A stretch of DNA of 64,000 nucleotides from JANQQN01 sp964519665 (lineage in GTDB: Bacteria; Myxococcota; Kuafuiibacteriia; Kuafuiibacteriales; Kuafuiibacteriaceae), in contig CAZFIV010000020.1 in assembly GCA_964519665.1 (NCBI GenBank), forward strand, positions 21,733-85,732, read 5' to 3'. The notes beneath the pieces were generated by a model. The model did no database searches and had not been told where the DNA came from. It saw only the letters and a program-made list of their open reading frames with translations. This document shows, one piece after another, positions 18,211 through 27,517 of the stretch. The position numbers and the translations under genes were made by a program. The first letter of the stretch is position 1; each line of letters opens with the position of its first letter.

Positions 18211-19562
18211 GCGGCGGCAGGGTGCCGGGCGAGCCAGTCCTCGAGTGAGCCGGTGTAGCCGACGGATCGCTGATGAGCGGCGATTCTATCGATGAGCCGG
18301 CCGACGGCGTTCGCGTCGAGCGGCGGCAAAGAACCCACCCCCTCGGCGACGAGCCCGGCCGACCGCGCAGCCTGGTCGGTGACGTTCTTGAGAGCGTCGT
18401 CGACGGGCAGCTGTTCCAGTCCTAGATACGCTTGCACGAGGTGTTCACCGATACCTTGCGAGTGTCGGCGAGAGGCTACGATATTGCCCTTGCCGGTGAC
18501 GACGTTGCCGGCGCTGAACACGGTCGGAAAGCTATCGAGGCGACCGAGGTTCCAGTCGGTGAAAGCGAAAAGTTCGCCCTTCATGTCGATGCCCGGGATC
18601 GGTTCCGGGATACTCCCAATCGAGCTTATGATGTAGCTTGCACGGAGCTCGTACGTTTCGTCGGTGCGAATGAGCTTACGCCCTTCGCCGGGAGCCATTC
18701 TCCGAAGCTTCAATCCCACGAGACGGCCGTTCTCGACGATGCCCTCCTCAGGGGCGGAGAGCGGCTCGAAGTTGAAGCAGAACTTGCTCTGTGCGCGGTC
18801 GAGGATCTTCCTACGGGTCGCCATGACCTTTTCGGCCTTCTCCCGGGTGGCGTCGGCCGGAATCTCCGACAGGGGCATGTCTTCAGCGCGCCTTCGGTAC
18901 ACGAGCGTAGCGCCGTGGAGGCCGAGGTCCTCGTACGTAATGCCCAGCGATTCGCAGGTCTTGGGCAAGCCGGCCTTCTCGAGCGATTCGATATCGACGT
19001 CAAACCCGCGGGCCGCCAAGGCAGCGCGCCCCGTCTCGAGCATCAGCACCTTCACGACATCGAGCGATGCCAGGCCGCCGCCGACCACGACCGCGTTGTC
19101 GCGGATGGGATACCGCGGACCTCGGTAGCTCGGGTCTTCTGAGTGGTTGAACGAGACGATGAATGGGTTCTGGTAGATCAGCCCTTTGTCGATGAACTTG
19201 TCGGCATCGGGAATGGGCAGCGGTCGATCCCGCCACGCGCCATTGGCCAGGACGACGGCGCCGAAACCCCAGCTCTCGACCAGGTCGCGAAACGCAATGT
19301 CCCGCCCGATCTTTGTAAGCGGAACGAAGTGAATGTTGGGATGGTTGAGAAGCTCTCGAATCCGCTGGAATTCCTTCGATCGAAGCGCGGAATGCCAGCG
19401 CGGGAGCCCGTCCTCGATCTTTCCGAACGGCCGAACGTTTTGCTCGAATACAGCGACCAGTACGTCGCGGTCGGCGAGCATTCGTGCGACCTGGGCGCCG
19501 GCGACGGCGCCACCGATGACGGCAACGGCTTGTTGGGGGTGCGGAGCGGTCCCTTCATTCAT
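18207..19562 (-). CDS. FAD/NADPH-dependent ferredoxin (adrenodoxin)-type reductase
   Basis: This 451-residue flavoprotein resembles the adrenodoxin/ferredoxin-NADP reductase FprA and GltD-like families. It has an N-terminal FAD-binding fold with a slightly unusual glycine motif (AVIGGAVAGAQVARML), a second nucleotide fold for NADPH (NAVVVGGGLASLDVVKVLML), and a final FAD contact region (TVFSAGNVVTGKGNIVASRRHSQGIGEHLV). It should move electrons between NADPH and a ferredoxin or similar partner. The ATG at 19562 is chosen because upstream codons are rich in Arg, Cys and His and look non-coding. It is divergent from the photolyase gene, with about 200 bases between start codons, and convergent with ccoS. 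Confidence 0.85.
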   Translation of the reverse strand: MNEGTAPHPQQAVAVIGGAVAGAQVARMLADRDVLVAVFEQNVRPFGKIEDGLPRWHSALRSKEFQRIRELLNHPNIHFVPLTKIGRDIAFRDLVESWGFGAVVLANGAWRDRPLPIPDADKFIDKGLIYQNPFIVSFNHSEDPSYRGPRYPIRDNAVVVGGGLASLDVVKVLMLETGRAALAARGFDVDIESLEKAGLPKTCESLGITYEDLGLHGATLVYRRRAEDMPLSEIPADATREKAEKVMATRRKILDRAQSKFCFNFEPLSAPEEGIVENGRLVGLKLRRMAPGEGRKLIRTDETYELRASYIISSIGSIPEPIPGIDMKGELFAFTDWNLGRLDSFPTVFSAGNVVTGKGNIVASRRHSQGIGEHLVQAYLGLEQLPVDDALKNVTDQAARSAGLVAEGVGSLPPLDANAVGRLIDRIAAHQRSVGYTGSLEDWLARHPAAA

Positions 19563-19765
19563 GCGTCGAGCATTGTGGCAGGGTGAGGCGACACTGCAAA
19601 TCATTCGTCGCCAACTTCCGATGCCTCCGGCCCAGAACCTGTCCGGTCGGTCGTGCAGAACACCGGCACCATGGGTTGGCAAGCGATCCGTATCTCACAG
19701 GCGGGCCGCACCGACTAGGGTTCGCCATCCTTGCATTTGAGGCTGCTACGCTCCACGAGACCGGC

Positions 19766-21469
19766 ATGGAGGTGTTCCGGCGCGCTCTGAGCGAGCGCAA
19801 TCCGAATCCCGAAGGCCGTCGCTGGGTTTTCGTGCCCTATGACCAGCTGTCGGATGAGATCGGGCCCCTCGCATCCTGGTCCCCGTCCGAGACCGGCATC
19901 GTGCTGGTCGAAAACGCCTGGAAGGCCGGTCAGCGTCCGTACCATCGTCAGAAATTGGCCCTCACCTTGGCGAATATTCGGCATTTTGCGCTCGAGCAGG
20001 CGGCGCGAGGGGTCGCCGTCCGCTTCGTGGTTGGCTCCGCCCCCTACAGCGACCTGCTGCGGCCGATCGTCGCCGAGCTCGGTCCGCTGACTCACATGCG
20101 AGCCGCCGAGCGAGCGCTTCGGGACGACCTCGCGCCGCTCATCGCCGACGGCGGGCTGGTCGAAGTGCCGCACGAGGGGTGGCTCACGGATCGCGCGACG
20201 TTCCTGAAATCGACCAAAGGCAAGGTACCGTGGCGGATGGATGCCTTTTATCGTCTCGTCCGTCAGCAGACGGGCATCCTGATGGAGGCTGGCAAGCCGG
20301 TCGGCGGCAAGTATAGCCACGACGCAGACAACCGGCAGCCGTGGTCGGGGACGCCATCCGCAGCCCGGCCACCGGAGTTCGAGCCGGACGAAATCACCCG
20401 AGAGGTCGCAGACCTTATCGAACAGCGATTCGACGGCCATCCGGGCCGGCTCGACCTTGCGGCTCTCCCGGCGACTGCGGACGACTCGGAACGTCTCTGG
20501 TCTTGGGCGCGCTCGGCGTGTTTGCACAACTTCGGGCCCTACGAGGACGCGATGAGCGTACGGTCGACGACGATTTTTCATACCCGGGTGTCGCCGCTCA
20601 TCAACCTGCACCGCCTGTTGCCAAGACGCATCGTGGCCGACGTGGTCTCGCTCTCGGTGCCGCTCAGCAGCTTGGAGGGGTTCATTCGCCAGGTCTTGGG
20701 CTGGCGAGAGTTCATGCGCCATGTGCACGAAGAGACCGACGGGTTTCGGCGACTCCCGGTCGATGTTCAGCATCAGCCGCCCACGGCCGAACCCGGCGAC
20801 GGGGGCTTCGAGCGCTGGTCGGGCGTGCGCTGGGAGCCCGTCGAACCGACGACCGATGGGGGGGCCCGTCCCTCGTTCTTGGGCGACGAGCTTCCGGTAC
20901 CGCCCGCGTACTGGGGACAAAAATCGGGTCTCGACTGTTTGGACCGAGTCGTCGACGATGTTTGGCGAGAGGCCTACAGTCACCACATCACCCGCCTCAT
21001 GGTGCTCGGGAATATCGGAACGTTGCTCGGGGTGTCTCCGCGTGAGCTCGCCGATTGGTTCTGGGTCGCCTACGCCGATGCGTACGACTGGGTGGTGGAA
21101 CCGAATGTCCTCGGAATGGCCACTTTCGGGCTGGGGCCCCTGTTCGTTACGAAGCCCTACGTATCCGGGGCCGCTTATATTGACAAGATGTCCGACTACT
21201 GTGGTGGTTGCCGGTTCCATCCAAAGAAGACCTGCCCCATTACACCGATGTACTGGGCTTTTTTGGGTCGGCACGAGTCATTGCTGGAAGACAACCCTCG
21301 CCTGAAGTTGATTCTCGCGAGCTGGCGACGTCGCGGAGCGGCGCAGCAAGAATCCGATCGGAGGGTGCACGGGGCGGTCGTCGACGCTCTGATGGCCGGC
21401 CGCGAAGTACCTTCTTCGGTGGTGGCTGACGCGGCCCAAACCCGTACGGGCAACCGCGGTCGGGGTTAA
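19766..21469 (+). CDS. Iron-sulfur bacterial cryptochrome/photolyase (PhrB/CryB family)
   Basis: This 567-residue flavoprotein is of the FeS-BCP class, which repairs (6-4) photoproducts or acts as a photoreceptor. Four candidate 4Fe-4S cysteines are C391, C479, C482 and C490. The C391-C479 spacing (88) and C479-C482 spacing (3) equal those I recall for Agrobacterium PhrB, while the last interval is five residues shorter. Other family segments are SHHITRLMVLGNIGTLLG, containing the active-site histidines, and VEPNVLGMATFGLG. The protein carries an extra Pro/Gly-rich insert near residues 330-385, making it longer than PhrB. The ATG at 19766 follows poorly coding sequence from 19583. Confidence 0.92.
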   Translation: MEVFRRALSERNPNPEGRRWVFVPYDQLSDEIGPLASWSPSETGIVLVENAWKAGQRPYHRQKLALTLANIRHFALEQAARGVAVRFVVGSAPYSDLLRPIVAELGPLTHMRAAERALRDDLAPLIADGGLVEVPHEGWLTDRATFLKSTKGKVPWRMDAFYRLVRQQTGILMEAGKPVGGKYSHDADNRQPWSGTPSAARPPEFEPDEITREVADLIEQRFDGHPGRLDLAALPATADDSERLWSWARSACLHNFGPYEDAMSVRSTTIFHTRVSPLINLHRLLPRRIVADVVSLSVPLSSLEGFIRQVLGWREFMRHVHEETDGFRRLPVDVQHQPPTAEPGDGGFERWSGVRWEPVEPTTDGGARPSFLGDELPVPPAYWGQKSGLDCLDRVVDDVWREAYSHHITRLMVLGNIGTLLGVSPRELADWFWVAYADAYDWVVEPNVLGMATFGLGPLFVTKPYVSGAAYIDKMSDYCGGCRFHPKKTCPITPMYWAFLGRHESLLEDNPRLKLILASWRRRGAAQQESDRRVHGAVVDALMAGREVPSSVVADAAQTRTGNRGRG

Positions 21470-21528
21470 GATCGCGTACCCGCCCTCCGAACGACTCATC
21501 CGAGCGTTTCGGCTCTCGGACGCTCCGT

Positions 21529-23469
21529 TCAAGCGCCTGCTTTGTCTTCGTCGACGGGGACGGGATGCGCGCCCTGAGCCAGTCGGCCTTCGAAGCCGCG
21601 GGTGGGGTCCATCGCGTCCTCTTCGTCGCTGAGTATCCGCAGCTCTTCACCTTCGAGCCGGGCCATCAGGGCGGTGGCCGTCGAGTCACCGACGACGTTG
21701 GTGGTGGTCCGGAACATATCGAGCAAGCGGTCGACCCCTAGGATGAGGGCGAGGCCTTCGGTAGGCACGCCCACCGCGGTGAGGACCATCGCCAGCGTGA
21801 TCATCCCGGCGCCGGGCACGCCGGCCGCACCCACCGAGGCGAGTGTCGCCGACAACACGATGGTCGCTTGGTCGGTGAAAGAGAGTGGGTCGGCGATGTA
21901 GATCTGCGCGATGAAGATCGCGGCGACCCCTTGGTACAGAGCCGTACCGTCCATGTTGACGGTTGCGCCAAGGGGAAGCACAAAGCTCGTGATCCGCGGG
22001 CTGACATTGAGGTTGTCCTCGCACGCCTCTTTCGTCACCGGGAGGGTCGCCGATGAGGACGAGGTCGAGAAGGCCACCAGCAGCGCTTCCTTGATCGCCC
22101 CGAAGAATCCGAACAACGGCAATCGAGCGCCAAACTGGACGACCAGGCCGTAGGTGAGAAATACGTGCAGAAGGAGACCCACGACAACCACCACGCCGTA
22201 AGCGGACAGGGCGATCAGCACCGAAATCCCCGTTGTCCCGACCACTTTGAACAAGAGAGCGGCGACGCCGAACGGCGCAAGTCCCATGGCGATGTGCACG
22301 AGCATGATCATGGCGTCGTTGATGCGGTCGAAGACATCGACAACCGGCTTGGCCCGGTCGGGTTTCATCAGTGTGAGCGCAATGCCCAGCATCAGCGCGA
22401 AGAAGATGATCTGGAGCATTTCGCCTTTGCCCAGCGCATAGAGCGGATTCTCGGGCACGATGCCGACGATCTGATCACCCAGCGACGGCGCCTTCGAAGC
22501 ATTCGCTTCGAGATCGCCGACCGATGCAGAGTATGAGCTCTTCAGCCGGGCGCTGTCGGCCTCGCTGAGCCATTTACCGGGCTGAACGATATTCGCGAGC
22601 CCAACCCCAATGATGAGAGCGACCACCGTCGTCCCCGTGAAGTAGACCAGCGTCCGCCCCCCGAGGCGACCGAGCACTCGAAAATCTCCGAGCGACGCTA
22701 CGCCGACCACCAGCGAAAAGAAGACCAAGGGCACCACGACCATCTTGATGAGCTTCAGGAAGAGACGCCCAATCCACTCGGTAGAACCGACCAACGTTTG
22801 GCCGATCGGGGCATAAAAGTCCGCCTGCGCCGGATCGTTGGTGATCCAGCCGGAGGTCGAAGTACCCGCGCGAAGGTTCTTTCTCAGGCCTTCACCGAGC
22901 TGGGGTTTGAGCCGAAGAAGGTCGGGCGCGGTGAGGGTCCATTCAATGTTTAGCCACTCCGTGTCGCCGATCGTCCGGCGCCCGATGACCAGCGCTCTCT
23001 CCTGCCCGTCAGCCAAGATGTGGTTGTACTGACTGCCAATATCCGGCAGGGTCCGAACGTCGGCCCGTTTGGCCAGCCGGACGCCGGCCATGTCATCCAC
23101 CTCTACCAACTCAGGATCATTCTCGACCCAGCCGGAGGCGGACATTCCGACCCGAAGCTCAGCCTTAAGGCGTTCATCGAGCTTCGGACGCAAGCGTTTC
23201 ACCGCGGTCGCGGTGAGGGTCCATTCAATGTTCAGCCACTCGGTGTCGCCGACCGTCTGCCGGCCAATGAGCCGCGCGGTGCGCTGTCCTTGGGCCAGAG
23301 CCTGTCGTTCGCTGGCACCGTCGATCGGTAGCGTGCGTACGACCGCCTGTTTGCTCAGCCGTACGCCGTCTTGAGGTAGCAGGCTGGAGTTAGGGCCGAC
23401 GAGAAAACCCAGGACAACCCCCGCGCCCATACCGATGAGGATCTTGGTGTAAAGCTGCATTTCCGACAA
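21529..23469 (-). CDS. SDF-family dicarboxylate/amino acid:cation symporter with duplicated insert
   Basis: This 646-residue transporter belongs to the dicarboxylate/amino acid:cation symporter (GltP/DctA) family. Family hallmarks are the serine-rich motif FSTSSSSATLPVT, NMDGTALYQGVAAIFIAQ and the final TTNVVGDSTATALMAR substrate and cation site. A typical member has about 400-450 residues. Here about 190 extra residues lie between helix 1 and helix 2 and consist of two similar copies of one domain (residues about 36-129 and 130-217). The insert should face the periplasm. Substrate is probably C4-dicarboxylate or glutamate, but this is not certain. It is convergent with the photolyase gene. 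Confidence 0.92.
   Translation of the reverse strand: MSEMQLYTKILIGMGAGVVLGFLVGPNSSLLPQDGVRLSKQAVVRTLPIDGASERQALAQGQRTARLIGRQTVGDTEWLNIEWTLTATAVKRLRPKLDERLKAELRVGMSASGWVENDPELVEVDDMAGVRLAKRADVRTLPDIGSQYNHILADGQERALVIGRRTIGDTEWLNIEWTLTAPDLLRLKPQLGEGLRKNLRAGTSTSGWITNDPAQADFYAPIGQTLVGSTEWIGRLFLKLIKMVVVPLVFFSLVVGVASLGDFRVLGRLGGRTLVYFTGTTVVALIIGVGLANIVQPGKWLSEADSARLKSSYSASVGDLEANASKAPSLGDQIVGIVPENPLYALGKGEMLQIIFFALMLGIALTLMKPDRAKPVVDVFDRINDAMIMLVHIAMGLAPFGVAALLFKVVGTTGISVLIALSAYGVVVVVGLLLHVFLTYGLVVQFGARLPLFGFFGAIKEALLVAFSTSSSSATLPVTKEACEDNLNVSPRITSFVLPLGATVNMDGTALYQGVAAIFIAQIYIADPLSFTDQATIVLSATLASVGAAGVPGAGMITLAMVLTAVGVPTEGLALILGVDRLLDMFRTTTNVVGDSTATALMARLEGEELRILSDEEDAMDPTRGFEGRLAQGAHPVPVDEDKAGA
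22819..23364 (-). repeat. Tandem duplication encoding a twice-repeated inserted domain
   Basis: The two halves (23083-23364 and 22819-23082) encode related segments of about 90 residues, each with VRL-[SA]-K, RTLP, GDTEWLNIEWTLTA and SGW[VI]xNDP. The core is also strongly conserved at DNA level (for example GGTGAGGGTCCATTCAATGT near 22932 and near 23212), so the duplication is recent or homogenised. Confidence 0.85.
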
Positions 23470-23591
23470 CGGTAGGCGACTCGGAAGGGTCGGTCAATTC
23501 GACGACCGGCGACAGACGCCTACGGCGGGACCGTAGTATGCGTCGAGCACGGTTCGGGCGAAGTAGGGCCGAGTCACAAGAGAAACGGGCT

Positions 23592-24974
23592 TCAAGGGAC
23601 CAAGCTCCGGGCGAGGGCCCGCAGCGCTTTTTTCGCGCCCGCGACCTGCCCTCGCGTCGCGCCTCCGACCCCCACCACGGTCAGGCGCTCGGGTCTGAAG
23701 TACTTGCGAATGACTCTTCGAATGTCGCGGACCGTGACCTGGTCGAGCTGATCCATGCGGGTCTCGGGGCGAATCGCCGGATGAAACAGCCGGGTGGGGC
23801 CGAACCATTGAGCGAGCTCGGCTGGGGTGTCGAGGCCGAGCTCGAGCCCAAGCCTAGACCGAGCTCGAACCCGTTCTAGCTCTTTGTCGTCAACCCCGTG
23901 GTGGCGGAGGTCGGCGAGGACCCTTCCGAGTTCGGTGATCGCGTACTCCAGCTTTCGGTGCGCCACGGCAAGCTCGAAGCCGAAAAGACCGCAGTCCACG
24001 TAAGTATCAAAATCGGCGCCGACTTCGTACACGATGCCCCGCTTTTCGACGAGCTCGACCTGAAGGCGAGCGGACAGGCCCCCGTCCAGGATCCTCCGCA
24101 CGAGCAACAGGGCGGGATAGTCGCGATGGGTGGACGAACCCGTCGAAAAGACCAGACGGAGGCGGGTCTGTGCGTCGTCGGACGTCACGAAGCGCATGGT
24201 GGGCCCGTCTTGGGAGACTCGCGGCGGTCGCCCCTCTCGAGCCTGACGCCCTTCGAAGAGGTCACCAAACGCGGTTCTAGCCCACCGCCGGCTCGCCCGG
24301 TGCTCCAGCTTGCCCGCGACACTCAGCACCAAGTTGCGAGCGCCGTAAAACTTCTGGCGATGCCGATGAAGGTCGTCGCGACTGAATCTCCTCAGGTTCC
24401 GGCGAGGCCCATCGACCGTTTGGCTCAGGGGATGGTCGCCGAACACCGCGCGGTGGACGAGGTTGTCGAGGTCGAGGTCTCGGCCCCGGTCATCGAGTGC
24501 ATCCAGTTGCTCCTCCAAAATGATCGAGCGCTCGATATCGATGTCGACGAAGCGGGGTTGGCTGAACATCGCGCCCAGGATCCCGATCGCCTCCTCGAGT
24601 CCGGAAGGATGAACGGTCGACTGGTAGCCGGAATAGTCCCGGGACGTAAAACCGTCCAGAATGCCTCCGAGATCTTCCATGGCCGCATTCAACGCGGTTG
24701 AGTCCGGGTACCGGTCGCAACCCCGAAAGAACATGTGCTCCAGAAAATGGGATAGGCCGTTGTCGGTGGGGGGTTCGTGGCGACTTCCGACCCGCGCGAA
24801 CACTGAGACCGTGACCGAATGCAAGTGAGGCTGGCGGATGGTCTGCACGACCAGCCCGTTGGCAAGGACCTGCTCCTTGAGGTCGTAGGCGCGATTCAAG
24901 GCGCCGGACTCTAGCAACCTCCGAGGACCGCACGCGAGCAGAAGTTGACCGCTGCGACCCGGAGGAGGACACAT
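23592..24974 (-). CDS. M16-family zinc metallopeptidase (pitrilysin/insulinase-like)
   Basis: This protein of about 460 residues has the inverted zinc motif H76-FLE-H80 (GLSHFLEHMFFRG) and the downstream ligand Glu in SIILEEQLD, so the N-terminal M16 domain looks active. The C-terminal half holds the second M16 domain, with GGLSARLQVELVEKRGIVYEVG. Bacterial relatives act as processing peptidases or peptide degraders in the cytoplasm or periplasm. No clear signal peptide follows the ATG at 24974, which is itself uncertain; a TTG further in could be the true start. Its start codon is only 8 bases from that of the divergent ABC1 gene. Confidence 0.85.
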   Translation of the reverse strand: MCPPPGRSGQLLLACGPRRLLESGALNRAYDLKEQVLANGLVVQTIRQPHLHSVTVSVFARVGSRHEPPTDNGLSHFLEHMFFRGCDRYPDSTALNAAMEDLGGILDGFTSRDYSGYQSTVHPSGLEEAIGILGAMFSQPRFVDIDIERSIILEEQLDALDDRGRDLDLDNLVHRAVFGDHPLSQTVDGPRRNLRRFSRDDLHRHRQKFYGARNLVLSVAGKLEHRASRRWARTAFGDLFEGRQAREGRPPRVSQDGPTMRFVTSDDAQTRLRLVFSTGSSTHRDYPALLLVRRILDGGLSARLQVELVEKRGIVYEVGADFDTYVDCGLFGFELAVAHRKLEYAITELGRVLADLRHHGVDDKELERVRARSRLGLELGLDTPAELAQWFGPTRLFHPAIRPETRMDQLDQVTVRDIRRVIRKYFRPERLTVVGVGGATRGQVAGAKKALRALARSLVP

Positions 24975-24982
24975 GAAGGGAA

Positions 24983-26683
24983 ATGCTAGGTACCACTGGC
25001 AAAAACCTGGCTCGTCTGCGCCGGATTGCCGCGGTTCTCGGCAAATACGGATACAGCGAGCTGCTGCGCCGAGATGAATGGTCGCCGGAGGTTTCCGAGC
25101 TGAAGGTCGAGGCGCCGGGCGAGCCATCGGTTCCCGACTCGATGAGCGGTCCGCGCCGGTTTCGATTGATGCTCGAAGAGCTGGGGCCGACCTTCATCAA
25201 GTTCGGGCAGGTGCTATCCACCCGACCCGACCTCGTGTCCCGACCCTACGTGACCGAGCTTCGAACCCTGCAAGACAACTGTGAGCCTCTGCCGTTCGAC
25301 GTCATCAAGGAGGCCATCCACACCGGATTGGGCCGAGCCGCCGACTCGGCCTTCGGCTCCGTCGATCCGGAACCGATCGCGACCGCATCGATCGCTCAGG
25401 TGCACCGAGGTACGACCAAGGACGGTCAGCCGATCGCCATCAAGATCCAACGGCCGGCGATCCGAGAGGAGGTTCGGCGCGACATCGACCTCTTGTACCG
25501 CCTGGCGCAGCTGCTCGACGCGGTCGTCGAAGAGTCGGCGATGACCGAACCGGTCGGGGTGGTCAGCGAGCTGGACAAAGCGCTGGCCGAAGAACTGAAC
25601 TTTCTGCAAGAAGCGGCCAACTGCCGGGAATTCGGACGCCTGCATCAGAACCGTCCCGACATCGTCATTCCGACGGTTTTCGACGACCTGTCGTCGGCGA
25701 CGGTGCTGACTCTCTCTTTCGTAGAGGGCGTTCCGTTTTCGCGCTTGCCGGCCCACGTCGATCGTGCGGCGATCGCCGATCGGTTGATCCGTGAAGCCTT
25801 CGACCAGGTGTTCGTCGACGGCGTCTATCACGCCGACCCTCACCCCGGAAATCTCCTCTATTTGCCCGACGGACGGTACGGGATTCTGGATTTTGGTCTC
25901 CTCGGCAAGCTGACGCCTCAGATGCAAGAGACGCTCATCGTGCTGACGCTGGCTGTCTCGGTGCGCGATGCCGACACCGTCGCCCGCACGCTCTACCGCC
26001 TCGGGCAGGGCGACCATCGCGTCGACTTGTCCCATGTTCGCGACGACACGGTCTTTCTCCTGAACCGATATCTCGATCGAAGCATCGCCGAGATCGATTC
26101 ATCGTTGCTCATGCAGGAGATCTTGTCGCTGGGCATGAAGCATCAACTTCGGATCCCTTCAGAGTACACGATGCTCGGCCGGGCCGGCGCGACGCTAGAA
26201 GGGATTATTCGGGACCTCGATCCGAAGCTCGATGTCACCGAAGTCGTGCGTCCGTACGCCGAACGCCTGCTGATCAATCGCGTGAAGCCCGAGCAGGTGG
26301 AAGGCAGCCTTTATCGGACCCTCCTTCAGTTCCAGGGGCTGTCCGCCGACGTACCCCTCCAGGTCTCCCAAATTCTCTCCGATCTTTCGTCGGGCAAGAT
26401 GCAGGTGCGGGTGCTCGGAACAGACCTCGAGCGAATCCAGTCCTCGGTCCTTATCGCCGGAACCATGATCGGAGGCTCGATCCTGGCCGCGGCCTTTATC
26501 ATCGGAGGATTCGTAGCCCTCGCGCAGGTGCCGTGGACCTTCTTCGGAGTACCCGTGCTCGGCTTCCTGGGCGCTGCCGTGGGGGTGATGATCGCCTCCG
26601 TGGTCGGCACGTACGCCCTGTTCCGGCCTCGTCTCAAGAAACTCAGTATCCTCAAGCTTCTGCGGCTCAAGACGCCGACGTAG
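24983..26683 (+). CDS. ABC1/AarF/UbiB atypical kinase-like protein
   Basis: This 566-residue protein has the UbiB/ADCK hallmark segments: LGPTFIKFGQVLSTRPDLV (the KxGQ motif), an Ala-rich nucleotide loop (ATASIAQVHRG), VAIKIQRP-like IAIKIQRPAI, YHADPHPGNLLYLPDG and YGILDFGLLG. Two hydrophobic helices near the C-terminus (about 493-545) anchor it to the membrane. UbiB proteins support ubiquinone or other isoprenoid lipid biosynthesis; in this respiratory context a quinone role is plausible but not proven. The ATG at 24983 is close to an AAGGGAA stretch. It is divergent from the M16 peptidase gene. Confidence 0.92.
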   Translation: MLGTTGKNLARLRRIAAVLGKYGYSELLRRDEWSPEVSELKVEAPGEPSVPDSMSGPRRFRLMLEELGPTFIKFGQVLSTRPDLVSRPYVTELRTLQDNCEPLPFDVIKEAIHTGLGRAADSAFGSVDPEPIATASIAQVHRGTTKDGQPIAIKIQRPAIREEVRRDIDLLYRLAQLLDAVVEESAMTEPVGVVSELDKALAEELNFLQEAANCREFGRLHQNRPDIVIPTVFDDLSSATVLTLSFVEGVPFSRLPAHVDRAAIADRLIREAFDQVFVDGVYHADPHPGNLLYLPDGRYGILDFGLLGKLTPQMQETLIVLTLAVSVRDADTVARTLYRLGQGDHRVDLSHVRDDTVFLLNRYLDRSIAEIDSSLLMQEILSLGMKHQLRIPSEYTMLGRAGATLEGIIRDLDPKLDVTEVVRPYAERLLINRVKPEQVEGSLYRTLLQFQGLSADVPLQVSQILSDLSSGKMQVRVLGTDLERIQSSVLIAGTMIGGSILAAAFIIGGFVALAQVPWTFFGVPVLGFLGAAVGVMIASVVGTYALFRPRLKKLSILKLLRLKTPT

Positions 26684-26911
26684 ATGGTCGGGAGCAGGGG
26701 GCTGCCTGGACAGCGCACCGTGTTAGCCACGGTGGTCGTCCGAGTGCCAGCCCGGCCACCCCCGCCCCTCGGTAAACACAGAAGATCAAACGACTTTTTC
26801 GTGTCGAAGCACGAGCGAGAGCGGCGCATGCTGATAGGTATGTCTTTAAGTGTCTGAAATTATTGGGTTTCGGGGCTACAGAGACGCCTCGTATGTCCGT
26901 ACACTTCAGTC

Positions 26912-27517
26912 ATGGCGTTTGATATTGAGACCTCTGATGCCCTTGAGCGCCTCTTCCGGGACTTGCTCTCGGAGGCTCTAGCCAGCGAGAGGGTCATGCT
27001 CCAAGCGGCCGGCCAGGCCTACCTCTGCCGGCTCTGCCGCCGAATGGCGCACTCGAACGCGCTTCACGGCGGTCAAGATGCCGACGAGCGCGGGACGCCG
27101 GCCCTCGCTTGGCTGTACCGGGAGGCCCGCCGCGCGGCGCCCTCGCAACGCTTCAACGCTTACCGCACCCTCGGCGACATCGCGCTGGTCGTCAGCGGTC
27201 TGTTTCAGCCCCACGTCGTACGGCGGAGCTCGGCCGTTGGAGTCGACTACTATGTGGGGATGGGCTCCGCGGGTTACGCGACGGCAGCGCAGCTAGCTGC
27301 GGACTCTGGTTTTGGGCCTATCTTGGCCGAGTTGTCCGAGAACTTTGCTCGCCTCGTCGAAGTGTTCGCGCGGGTCGCCGAGAACACCGGCCTTCCCGTT
27401 GCCGACGATCTCTCGGCCCTTTATGCGCGGTTTCGACGCAATCCGGAGAGCCGAGCGATGCTGGACCGTCTGCATGCCGCCGGCGGCTCGCCGGTATGGA
27501 TGGTGGGTGAGGCGTGA
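26912..27517 (+). CDS. Conserved hypothetical protein, first of a coupled pair
   Basis: This 201-residue soluble, mostly helical protein is not assignable to a family by eye. It has no signal peptide or membrane segment. Features include a CRLCRRM cysteine pair near residues 36-42 and a VGVDYYVGMGSAGYATAAQLA stretch. Its GTGA stop region overlaps the GTG start of the next gene by four bases, so the two products are likely made together and may interact. A 228-base gap separates it from the ABC1 gene and probably holds its promoter. Confidence 0.7.
   Translation: MAFDIETSDALERLFRDLLSEALASERVMLQAAGQAYLCRLCRRMAHSNALHGGQDADERGTPALAWLYREARRAAPSQRFNAYRTLGDIALVVSGLFQPHVVRRSSAVGVDYYVGMGSAGYATAAQLAADSGFGPILAELSENFARLVEVFARVAENTGLPVADDLSALYARFRRNPESRAMLDRLHAAGGSPVWMVGEA

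Noticed and set aside
19715..21274. A 519-codon open frame on the minus strand opposite the photolyase gene
   Set aside because: The photolyase frame has conserved motifs; the opposite frame has none and is Arg/His-rich.
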